Of a stretch of 64,000 nucleotides of DNA, positions 45,505 through 55,584 are shown in pieces; the stretch's first letter is position 1, and each line of letters opens with the position of its first letter. The stretch covers positions 1 to 64,000 of the forward strand of contig JAJKFJ010021942.1 in assembly GCA_027382625.1 (NCBI GenBank), read 5' to 3'. The position numbers and the translations under genes are program-made. The DNA comes from Tetmemena sp. SeJ-2015. Its lineage: Eukaryota; Ciliophora; Spirotrichea; Sporadotrichida; Oxytrichidae. The notes under the pieces were generated by a model, which worked only from the letters and a program-made list of their open reading frames with translations, had not been told where the DNA came from and made no database searches.

Positions 45505-46781
45505 TCATTTGGAAGTTTATTTTTGCAGAACATATCCCCCATAGGAAACTACAAATATACCTACTAGAGCTATGGAGCAACCTATGATAGTTGCAGCACC
45601 AGGTGGCTTGTCTATCCCCAATAAACATGCCATTTAAATAAAATGTTACATAAATGTTTTATTGTTTGGCTGATAAGAGGTTGAAAGAGACAGGATGTTG
45701 CAATTATGAGAGGAGAAAATATTTGCTGCTGGATAGCATTTGCACTATATGTCAAGGCTCCGCAAAAGAACCCAAGAGCTATAACACAATAGAGAAAGAA
45801 CTCCTCATTTACTTATTCGAATCTTATATCATTTATATGCTTTTATTTACTAAGAACTAGTACATGCCAGTTTGAGGGTGAGTGTCAAAGGTAAAATTAG
45901 AGAATAATAGTCCATAAACCCCAACATAAATATACGACTGCAAAGCTGCTAGAAATATTCCATAGAAGGCGGGAACAGTTTTGACCAACTCTCTGTTCTT
46001 AGTAAAGAAAACTGCAACCACGAATGCACCTATCAAAGCAAGACAGTCTCCGAACAATATTCTCTAGTTATTAGCATCCACTTTCTTCGCATCTTTGTCT
46101 AAGACTAAATTTAAAAAATAAAATTGATTGGGACTGATATCACACATCCTGTGAACCCAATAGCTACTCCATAAACTTCGTACCTATGAAAAGGTTGCTT
46201 CTTAACTAATCTGAAAATCACGAGAATCGGAACAGCAAGGTTTAAGATTATTGAACTGTGGGTGACGAGAGTATATTATCCGCTAGTTATAAGCAAAGCC
46301 TGATATAAAAACACCAGAACTCCTAGCTACAAAATCAAAAGCAAAGCCTTCCTGCCTTCAGACTTGAATATAATGAATGGATTGAAGTCTCTTCTAAATA
46401 GAAGTAGCTGAGAAAGTGCAAGCAGGAAGAGTTAGGGAAGCATGCAAGAAGTTCTCCAAAAGAGTTTTAACAAGGGGCTCTATATAGGTAATGCAAGTTA
46501 TAGAGGTAAAACTATACAATATTTATTTATGTTAAGGATAGAGGAACGATTGAAGATGCTGTAAAAGTGTGAACTATGACTGCTGATATACCGACCATAA
46601 TTTTTACTCTCTCATTCTTAAATAAACTGTTCTAGCTTTTGTTTTCTTGAGACATTCTATTATCTAAGTCTCTATTTGTTTCTATATTGTCCAAATTTTT
46701 GAGTTCTACCTCTGTAGCAGGTTGTGAAGTAACAATCAAATTTTATTCTTCATCTTTATTTGCTGTTTTTGGGTTTATCAT
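45505..46781 (-). CDS. DMT-superfamily (EamA-like) transporter 1
   Basis: ATG 46779-46781 (MINPKTANKDEEQNL). A polar N-terminus leads to IMVGISAVIVHTFTASSIV, LLKLFWRTSCMLPQLFLL, LLILQLGVLVFLYQALLI, TSGQYTLVTHSSIILNLA, YEVYGVAIGFTGCVISV, FGDCLALIGAFVVAVFF and TVPAFYGIFLAALQSYIY. The C-terminal half ends with SIALVGIFVVSYGGYVLQ, at TGA 45505-45507. An IES with 7-bp pointer CCTCTAT (46500-46544) restores SSIVPLQLALPIQSPLL. Another gap around 45640-45600 precedes GIDKPPGAATIIG. The tandem order and matching motifs (FWR, SGQYT) with the neighbour show a local duplication. The substrate is unknown. Confidence 0.72.
46500..46544. other. IES with 7-bp pointer CCTCTAT in transporter 1
   Basis: On the minus strand CCTCTAT stands at 46538-46544 and 46500-46506. 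Excision joins TASSIVPL to QLALPIQSPLL in frame; the intervening 31 bases are AT-rich. Confidence 0.8.
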
Positions 46782-46895
46782 TGATTATGACTGCGTACTT
46801 AAGCTCTAATGACGCAAATATTTTGTAATTAAGATTGATTTTTATCTTATTTTTTATTTAAAATTTTAGTTTTGGTAAGTCATAAATAAGTAATC

Positions 46896-49800
46896 TCATG
46901 ATTAAATTAATGTAGAAATCTCATTATTCTGGTTAACTAGCTTGGAAAACTGTTGCAACAGGTCTACTCCTTCTTCCATTCTCTACCTATAATTCTTCTC
47001 TTTGTAAATACTAGGTAGCTTAACAGTTTCAATTCTGTCAGCATGATTATGTTCGAGATGAAAAGCAGCTAAAGCAATTTAATTAGGTTGAGTTAGTAAA
47101 TCAAGGGTGCTTTATTTTCAAGATACAGCGAAGTTTTGTTCTCAGAAAATTTAAACTTATCATTTCCCGTCATATCTCTTTCTCTTGGGGAGAGCACATT
47201 CTGAAAATATGTTTAGATTCCTTTTAGGAGAGCTTTACTTTGAAGACGGGGTTTAAAAAGTTTAAAGGTTTAGCGGATTTAGAGAAAATCCTTCCGAAAA
47301 ATCTTCTGCACCTTTTTTCTTTGTCACGTCCTATCTATTGGCAGATGGGGAGTAATTAAATGTAAACATCAAAATGAGTTATTGAGGGTTTTTGATATCT
47401 GAGCCAAACTTATTTTTTGATTGGGCTTGAGTCTGAGAATTTTACTTAGTCTTCTGTGGTCAGGAGAGCCCCCAGCTTATTGATATTTATTATATTTGTA
47501 GATGAAACTATCCATGATATTTCTAACTCCTATCTTCTCTTCTTCCTACTCTAATTGCTTTATGTTTCTGTCTGTATCACTTTGCAAATTCACTCCTAGC
47601 TTATTCTTAATGAATGAACCTAGGGCACCATGAGCTGTCACTTTAGACAGCTAAATTCCCTTTACAAACTGATCTACATTTTTCTTCTTTTCATTTCTCT
47701 CTTTAATTTCTTTTGTTAGTTTGCCAAGAGGGTCTTGCACGAATTCCTTGTAATTTACATTCTTATAAATGTTTGAGCTATCTTTGTCATAAATTGCATT
47801 CATTGCATTCATAATATGTCTTCCTTGTTAGTTTGCTTCTGTGTCACTTTCCAAACCACCCATCATTAACTGTCTTTTATAGATTCCTAACTTCAAAGCT
47901 AACGAGGCATTCTTATCCAAGCCCTTCCATAGTTTCTATCTTTCTTGACAGCTCGAGAAGAGAGTCTTTGAAAAGACATCTGCAAAATATTCTTTTAAAA
48001 AGTCCTCCAGAGCTATTGTCTTCCCCTTCAGGATCTGCTTCCCAAGATACTTTTATAAAATCTTGAGAGAAGAATCTAGATCTTAAGAAATTCCCTTCTT
48101 AACTAGCAATTGAGTGACCTTTTCAATCTTTGCTTCAAACTTCTGATGGGGATCAATCTCCATCCACCAGCTCTCTAGCTCTTCCATAAGTTCGCTAAGA
48201 GAAGGGTTCTCAATTTCGGCTTAGTCTGAATCTTTCTTTCCTTGAGACCCTAAGCTTGGAATTTTTCTCTTAAATTTTGGGCATGAGCTAATTCTAGGTT
48301 TGATTCATAAAATTTGGAACCTCAATTGTAGTTTCTATGCTGTCTCTTTTCCCATTTAAAATTTTAAAAATAATTTATTCTTTGATCGAATAAGCCTATT
48401 GATATGGTTGAGTTTTTAGTAGTAGAGAAATTAATTCTAGTTTAAGTAAAGTTTGATATAGTGTTGGGTGAGATGCCTTAATTCCTATAAGTCTTATTGG
48501 ATGTTGTTATTTTGTGTCTATCTCTTATTTCTTGAAGCTTTCTATCAATGATAGTGCTTTTGATTATCTTAGACATCCTTTCTCCTACTTTGTCAACATT
48601 GAAAATTTTTACGAAGTCCTTCAAAGTAATCTCAATTTCATCCACATCTTACTTTGACCTATTTTAGGATTAGTCTTCTAGCAGAGACTACAGCAACTTA
48701 GCTACAAAAGTCACATTCGTACTTAGGCCCAAAGATACTAGAGGCGTCGCAATTTCATCTATACTTAATTAGCCTGAACCATCCTCATCCCACAACCTAA
48801 AAAGCTCTTTTGCAAATTCTACATGCTTTTCTTTTGAAGTATAATCATTTTAAGTAGCTCTCTTTAATATCCATCTTTCAGTTTTACGAAACTCTAAAAA
48901 TTGCTTGTTATTTAAGCCCAAAAGAGTCTGCATATTTTGTTACGGCTAAGCTGCGTCTATGATAAAGATTTATTCATGTGTAATTAGAGGGTTTGAAATC
49001 ATTTCTACTTCATTTTTAACCTAAATGTTTTCTGGTAGCTCCTTAATTGCATCTAGCGTTGTTACCTTGAATTAAGCAGCCCTCCTCAAACCTAAAAGAT
49101 TCTGTTGCGCCTTCATATTTTCCATATATCTATCAAAGTTCATTTTACTCATTGGTCCCTCAAAGTCCTAATGCTCTCCATCATTAGTCACTACAGCCTT
49201 CTTCTCGAACATAAAATTAAATTCAAAATTTATTTATTCATTATTGGCTCTCTCTATCTCCTTGTCAACTTTGACTTAGATTGAATGAATGTTATTGATT
49301 TGAACTGAATTACCAGCATTTTTATCATAGAGCGTGATTTAAAGCATCTCTTTCTCGTCCTACTTGCTCATTTTAAAATCTATTTTCTACTCCTCTCTTC
49401 TTGTGCTGACTTTAGCACCTATGCTTCTATACTTTCTACTCTTCTTTTCTTATTAAACTGCTTCCGTCACTTATTACTTATTTCCCTAATTAAACTCTCT
49501 ATTTGTCTCTCTTGTAGCAGATTAAGCAGAGATTACTTGAGATTCTGGAGATTATGGGATAATCAATTTTTAATTGTCTGTGAAATTCCTTTGAGCTCTG
49601 TGCTAAAGCAACTTAGGATTTAACTAAACAACTTGCTGGCCGATGCTATTCTAGTTTCTAGCACTTAACGAAGTGTCTCTTACCATCGAAGATTAATCAT
49701 TTTGGCTTATTTTAGGGACAAAGCTGCTGTCTATGAATTTAAAGCCTGGAAGGACTTAATCCATGGGCTACTTTGTAGACTTTTGATAATCCTCATAACT

Positions 49801-50163
49801 TTATCGAGAAGCCATGTAGCTGCTCATCATATCCATACTCATGTTTCTTTATTTTCTATGGTCGGTGGGATTTAAGGTCAACCTTATGTGCTTCTTAACT
49901 GGTTTATAGATGAACAGTTAATTTTGCTCATCCTCTCTTTAAACATTTTGCAGAATAGGTTTACTCTGAAGTTAATTTATGTCCTCACTCATGCTCACTT
50001 ACTAAATGGAGCTCTCATTTAAAGAAGCAGTAGGTCTAATTGTGTTATTGAATACGATTGAATTCTAAGAAACTTGATGCAAACGATTTACAGAGTCTTT
50101 AAATGGATTCAGGTAAATTCCTATCTCAGAACTTCTTTTAGAAGATCTCTAAGAAGCAAGCAT
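46896..50163 (-). CDS. EF-hand-containing protein, about 1,000 residues
   Basis: ATG 50161-50163 (MLASQRSSKRSSEIGIYL). The N-terminal 350 residues are polar with several Met/Ser/Gln runs. The middle is helical. Near 48800-48760 lies a canonical EF-hand, ELFRLWDEDGSGQLSIDEI, with Asp/Asp/Ser/Gln/Glu ligand positions. Downstream helical parts include GLKERKIQTQ and DKNASLALKLGIYKRQ. The C-terminal stretch ends LLQQFSKLVNQNNEI at TGA 46896-46898. An IES with 7-bp pointer GCTCTCC (47189-47233) joins VFKVKLS to PRERDMTGND; without it a false stop appears at 47160. Calcium binding is inferred from the loop only. No named family is recognised. Confidence 0.6.
47189..47233. other. IES with 7-bp pointer GCTCTCC
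   Basis: Copies on the minus strand at 47227-47233 and 47189-47195. Excision keeps the frame running through a stretch that otherwise meets TGA. Confidence 0.7.
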
Positions 50164-50200
50164 AAAAAATGATGGAAAAAAATTAAGCATTTTATTGATT

Positions 50201-50747
50201 TCACTTTATGTGGCTACCAGTTTATTTGGGTTGATGATTATGACTTGCTCTGAGTTGGCAGTTGTCTGATCTTCGTCGAAAATACTGATTACACTTTATT
50301 TCTAAGACAAGATCAGTTACAACAATATTAAATAAGCCAAATAAAGTGAGTAAGTTGCTTACTGCTGATGCCAAAAAGTTTTTAGCTTTTGATTTTGCAT
50401 GAGAATCAGATTGACTCATCTCACTTTAGGCGGCTCTTTTACCTCCTTCAGCTGTTTATTAGATTGATGAAAAGGCTTTTGTATCAGCCTCAGATAATCT
50501 CTCACTCTACTTGGAAATCAAATCTCTAAAACGAGTCAAGTTTTCCTAACTCGCTTTGATGTCTAAAGTAAATTAATATTCTCCTGAGCATTGTGTTACC
50601 TAAAAACATTTCAAGAGAGCCTAAGTTCTATTGGGATGATTTGGTTGAACTTATATGTGAATGAGTTTGATTCAATAGCTTCGGAATTTATCCATATTCA
50701 AACTTCTTAGAGTTATTCAAGCCTGTCTCTTTTCCATTTGCTAATAA
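50201..50747 (-). CDS. Small hypothetical protein, helical
   Basis: One frame runs GKETGLNNSKKFEYGQIPK, through a GT-AG intron of about 37 bp, into FLDIKASQENLTRFRDLISK, then SERLSEADTKAFSSIQQ and SKAKNFLASA. After that either the open frame continues to a hydrophobic end (TGA 50201-50203), or a second GT-AG intron joins ANKVQSVFSTKIRQL. No ATG opens the frame at its 5' end, so a first segment is missing. The family is not recognised. Confidence 0.4.
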
Positions 50748-50807
50748 TTTAATCACTATTCAATTCCAGGGAATTAATTAAATGGTTACAATAATTTTTT
50801 TTCTCCT

Positions 50808-51533
50808 TCAAATTAATAAATAAAGAAAAGCAAAAGCTTGAAGCAAAATAGAGAACATTAAAGAGAAAGCTTTGGAGCTAGCTATTCCAAAATCAATTTT
50901 TTATCTGTAGTAATTGAGGTTGTAAGTTACTCCAGTTTTAAGAACTGTTACTCCAATACTGTAGTGAGTTTTGCCAGGGAGTTATGTCCATTAATTGACT
51001 GTTAGCTTTGTATATTCAGGACTTATATATTGATCGTCTCTAAGGAATTCACTAATTGGAGAGTAATAAGCTAACACTTGACTGGGGTAGTCTGTTGAAA
51101 CATTCATATAAACTGGATAGTCCAAGTTATTTAAAATCACGTAAAAGCAGGTGCCTAACACAGAAGCCTTACTGATACCCACACTTTATTTCTCAGTATT
51201 AAAAGCACTTAGATAGTAACCACTTATTCCTGGCTATGAAGGACATTGATTAGACATTCCACAGAGCTGTAACTTGTTTTATTGACTTGAAATCCATTTG
51301 CTATAAGTGCAAGAGTTGTAAGTGGCTAGACAAGTTTAGTCGTAGTCTGTCATTCCAGAACAGCAATACCCTGTATTTTTATTTACAGTGCCGTTGATAG
51401 CTCCTAATGAACAGAAGTCGTAGCCAGAGCTCACGCATCCCAGACAGTTATTAAGATAGGTTGCAATTTAAGTGCTGGCCGAGAGGATTGCAGGGATATA
51501 GAAGTTTATCAATATAATAAAGTTAGCCTTCAT
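50808..51533 (-). CDS. Cys-rich secreted or GPI-anchored surface-type protein
   Basis: An uninterrupted frame of 241 codons with ATG 51531-51533 and TGA 50808-50810. It starts with a signal peptide (MKANFIILINFYIPAILSAS). The body has many Cys in loose pairs (NNCLGCVSSGYDFC, GYCCSGMTDYDQTC, QLCGMSNQCPSQPG). The C-terminus is a hydrophobic helix (LMFSILLQAFAFLYLLI) with no cytosolic tail, as expected for a GPI anchor signal. Its Cys spacing recalls secreted ciliate proteins rather than a named domain. It needs no IES or intron, which is unusual in this window. Confidence 0.7.
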
Positions 51534-51688
51534 TTGTTTGGTTTATAAGTATTTTTAGAATTTAATATCCATTCCCAATATAAATACAAATGCTGTGCTA
51601 CTACTAAATTTATACTCTAAATAAAACATCAGTTATGTCTTTACGAAAATAAAGACTGGCTGGAATCGGAGTCTTAAGTATAAGTTCT

Positions 51689-52953
51689 TCATTCTATATT
51701 ATTCAAGTACTATGAATCTTTTGTATCTCTCTTCGATTGAAGCCCACTTGTATTGAGACTCCAAAACTAATCAATTTGCTTTTCAGTAGGTCTACTAAAA
51801 CCCTTAAAGGAGCCAAAGTGAGAGAAGGGTTCTCCAGCATTTGGTGGTGCGAAGGCACAATTTCTCGGACTCAGCATAGCTGAGGTTCGAGTTTTTGAAA
51901 ACCAGGAAGAACCTGTCTTAGAGGCAAAGTTAGATGAGAGTCTTCCCGATTTCTTGAAAGTTAATTCAGCTATTGAATTAGGCTTTTCATAGTCACCTGG
52001 ACCTGGATTTTTATTAGGGCTTAAGTAATCTCGAGGTGAATACCCACCTGCATGAGGCTTTGAGTATCTGGTACCCTTAACAAGATTATCCTTAACCTCA
52101 TGATCTGCAGGCCCAGGTCTTCTCTCCTTGGCTTTATAAACCTCAGAAATATGAGGGAATCTACCGCTGAGAGAATAGGCTGAAGTTCTCTTTTTTACTT
52201 GCTTTATCTCAGTTTCATAAGTGAGAGGACTTACTGTGTCAAAGCTCAGTTGTTCAATAATCTGCTTGTTATCAATATCGCATTTTTTGAGTTGTGAGTA
52301 TGAAAGACCAAAGTAGCACTGATCAATCTTCTTTGGAGAGTAAAAAGCTGAGAATTCCTCCTTGTGATAATTCACTGGAGAGGGAACATTTTTCCTGATA
52401 GCGTCTCTCATCACACTTGGACGACTGCTATAACCGAAGCCCCAACCTTTTTTGTATGGATCGCAAAACTTCTTCTTGTAGGGATCAACTGGCTAGTAAA
52501 AAGGCGTGTCCTTAGCACCAGTTTTAATTTATCTGAATCTTTCATCTTTGCCAATAGAAATTGGAGAAACTGAATTCCTGAAGGTATTGACAGATTAATG
52601 CTCACTAGACACAAATCCTCTTAGAGATTAAGTGAACTATGAGAATGAAAGTTTATTAAAGATATATCATATTTAGATTATGCTTACTGTTTTGTTTGCG
52701 TTGGTGATGGAGTCATTGTTTATTCGTCTAGCTAAAAACTTTTTATTTCCAAATTGATCAGTCTCAGCTGCTGATGGCCTAGCTAACTCCATATTTTAGT
52801 ATTTTTCAAAAGTGTTGAAAGCTGCCCCCTCATCCAAATTCTATGTCACTCCACTTCTACAAGTCTGATTAAGGAATCATGTAATTATTACTCATTTGCT
52901 TTAATAGGGATTAAGCCAGTTTCTTGAACTTAAGCAGATCTCTAGATATCCAT
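51689..52953 (-). CDS. Second SHIPPO/ODF3-like ciliary protein
   Basis: ATG 52951-52953 (MDIQRSAQVQETGLIPI). An IES of 20 bp with pointer GAG (52829-52851) joins LIRLVEVE to GAAFNTFEKY in frame. A GT-AG intron (about 52691-52640) follows ITNANKT. The body holds KGWGFGYSSRPSV, then spaced RRPGPADHEV, NPGPGDYEKPNS and PPNAGEPFSHFGSFKG, typical of Pro-Gly-Pro repeats. It ends at TGA 51689-51691. It is related to the 26.0 kb gene (same GWGFG block) but longer. Likely an axonemal microtubule protein. Confidence 0.78.
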
Positions 52954-53160
52954 TACGATGACTTGGTTTTATATTAAATTAAGATTACTAATTATAAATC
53001 GTAGTCATTATCTTAATGTGAAGTTAGTAGATATGGAATTAATTCCCTGACTCACTTTATGAATGCAATAAACAATTAAATGATTAAGGATGTTATATAA
53101 AGCAGTTTGTTATTCATCATACTTTTACATTGACTTAAAGTTAAACAGTTATTTGTATAT

Positions 53161-53769
53161 TCACTGCCCCTTGCTTTCTCTTGCTTGCTTGAGAGTGGGG
53201 TTCTGATTCAGCTTTATCATCTCTTTGATGACTTTATCCTGAGAGCCATCAAGATGACCGTCATCCTCGAATTTCTTAGGCCTGTATCTACATTTCTCAA
53301 CTATCCACTGCTCCTCATTCTGATCCAAGTCGCGCTTGAAACTGCCGTCATACTCATAAATAGATCTCTTGGTGGGATCGTAGTAGCCATCGCCCAAATC
53401 ATAGGTTCCCTCAGGTATATCCTTAGGTCCCTTGATATCATTAGTAATGAGAGTGAGACCATCAGGTCTAAGTCCCTTTAGTTTCTCAGTGTAGAAGCAG
53501 CGGTCCTTAATGGTGCAATAATCCCAGGTATTGTCAGAGTAAGCAAGGTCATCGTAGAAGAAGTAATTTCCCTCTAGGAGCTTGCCTCTGTCCCACTTGG
53601 CTACATACTTTCCACCGTTAGGGTAGATAAGAGTACCATCACCATGGAACTCTCCCTTGTGGAAGTTTCCTTCATACACCACTCCATTTGGATAGTAGAA
53701 TTTGCCAAAGCCCTCATACCATCCGTTCTCCAGAGGACCCTTGTACTGTGAACCAGACCACTAAGACAT
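53161..53769 (-). CDS. MORN5: MORN repeat-containing protein 5
   Basis: One open frame of 202 codons, ATG 53767-53769 to TGA 53161-53163, without IES or intron. MORN repeats read YKGPLENGWYEGFGKFYYP, YEGNFHKGEFHGDGTLIYP and YVAKWDRGKLLEGNYFF. The family-specific part is NTWDYCTIKDRCFYTE, GLRPDGLTLITN, and IPEGTYDLGDGYYDPTKR, then EEQWIVEKCR. The length and order match animal MORN5, a protein linked to cilia and flagella. Two ciliary genes (this one and the SHIPPO gene) stand side by side. Confidence 0.9.
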
Positions 53770-54095
53770 TTTACTAACAATAATTTATTTATTTTCTTAG
53801 CTTGCAATATCAAAGTTGAAATATATTGAAACACTAATTCAATTCAATAAAATATATAATCTACAGAAAGAGATGCTATGATTAACTGATTGTGTTTTTA
53901 GGTGTCTAGTTACAGCATAGTGCCTGGTAAATTCCAACTGGGTGATGCTAAACAAGTGTATTGAGATGGTTTTCTGACAGAGATATAATTTATTAATTTC
54001 TTAAATAGCAATAAAAAGTAATTTTACTTCAAAGTAGTTTTAAAAACAAAAGTTTTCTGCAAGAATAAATATATAAACCTTTTTAACCTATTCCA
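53770..54095. other. Intergenic spacer
   Basis: AT-rich sequence between divergently transcribed MORN5 and the OB-fold gene. It must hold both 5' regions. I see no conserved motif. Confidence 0.5.
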
Positions 54096-55355
54096 ATGAG
54101 CTACAAGAACAACCCAAGTTACTACCGACTTCAGCACAAGCCATTTAAATAAAGAAACTGAACAAGAAAACGATTTAAAAGAGGAGTATTCAAATCATAT
54201 TTAAAAATATCATGAATATTATTCTTTGATATTATTTTATAATGTTATCATGATATGAATAAATAGGTTTAGATTTCTCTCAAAATTCAGTGGTATCAAC
54301 TTCAGCACCGAAGACAGCAAACCAGAGAACTTTATCCTCCTAGACTAATAACCTGCTGAGTAAGTTTGCATTTAACAGCAAACCTGCCTCAACTCTGAAA
54401 GAGACAGATTAGCAGTAATAGGCTTAAGGAATGCAGTTTGGAGCTTTGAGACAAGCAGAACCCATCTCGAATACTTCAGCTGAGCAGCAAGAATAGAGTG
54501 AACAACATCTGCTCAATGACTACATAAATCCCAAAGGACTTCGGAATTCAGAAATCCCATAGGCCAAGGGAGAGATGCCCTTAGGTGGTCATAGAACTCT
54601 CACTGTTAATTAGCTAATCGCTCAAAACAAACTCTAGCCTGCAACTCTCAATCTACAGAACTTACAGCTCCTTGCTCAAGATGAGCCTGAAAGAGAAGAA
54701 GCAACTAATCAGATTCTAGACAGTTTGGCACCTTCACCAAACAAGAGTGACCTCTCAAGGTGTATCACAGTTAATCCAACTCCAAATAAACTTGTAGCTG
54801 GCAAAGAGTAGTAGGTTGTCGTATCTTCGCAAAACTCAACAATTAGCAAACAAGGAGAGAAATAAAACAGCGAGCAGTAACTTATCTCCACTAAAATGAG
54901 TAAGATACAAAAAAGATAAGAGAAGGAGAGGAATGACAAGTGGAGGAAAGCATTGAAGTATCTTGGGATCAATGAGAATCTGTTCCCTAATAATAAGCAG
55001 GAAATTGAGACCTACTATCCCTTTAACCAGTATACTATAGCTGGCATAAACGAAAGAAAGTTTGTTTCAGATAGACTGGAAAGAATCGTCTTTGAAATTC
55101 TTAGTATTGATATGGTCAACTAATGCTATCACGCTAAGTTAAAAGTATTGTTAAAAGTTGGTTAATTAATTTCTTAGGACTTAAAAGGAGAAGAGATATG
55201 GGGAACTTTCCACAGTGAGTGCAAAGACAACATCAGGACTTAGAAGGTCAGGAAAGGATCAGTTGTGTTACTCAAAGATGTAAGTGTCCAAATTTAAATT
55301 CAAAGTAATCTACAAAGAAAGATTTAATAAATTAATAGAGATTGAAGAATGTTGA
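54096..55355 (+). CDS. OB-fold protein, HROB-like (tentative)
   Basis: ATG 54096 (MSYKNNPSYYRLQHKPFK). A gap at 54160-54260 is probably an IES. The long N-terminal part is Q/N/S-rich (AEQQEQSEQHLLNDYINPKG, LNLQNLQLLAQDEPERE). A basic helical part follows (KRQEKERNDKWRKALKYLGI). The C-terminal fold reads HAKLKVLLKVGQ, then GEEIWGTFHSECKDN and KGSVVLLKDVSV. This resembles the OB fold of HROB/MCM8IP (D..GE..GT.H, GSVLLLK.V.VF), a recombination factor that loads MCM8-9. The similarity rests on few residues. The stop is TGA near 55353, with an unclear frame in the last 60 bp. Confidence 0.45.
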
Positions 55356-55584
55356 AAGGATTCATTTATCAAATTAATCATAATTATAATTGCATACCTG
55401 TATCTTAACTTAAAATTAGACAGATAAATTTTCACACAATCAAAGAATATATTTTATATTTAATATAATGACTCACTAGGTTATAATCATATTCACACTT
55501 CCGTCCTAAAAGAGATAACTAAATACATACTCTTTTTTATTTAACTAATCCTCTAAAACACATTTGAATAAACTTAGTAAACCT
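55356..55584. other. Spacer before the Piwi gene
   Basis: AT-rich, no frame. It lies between two plus-strand genes and must contain the Piwi 5' region. No further signal seen. Confidence 0.5.
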
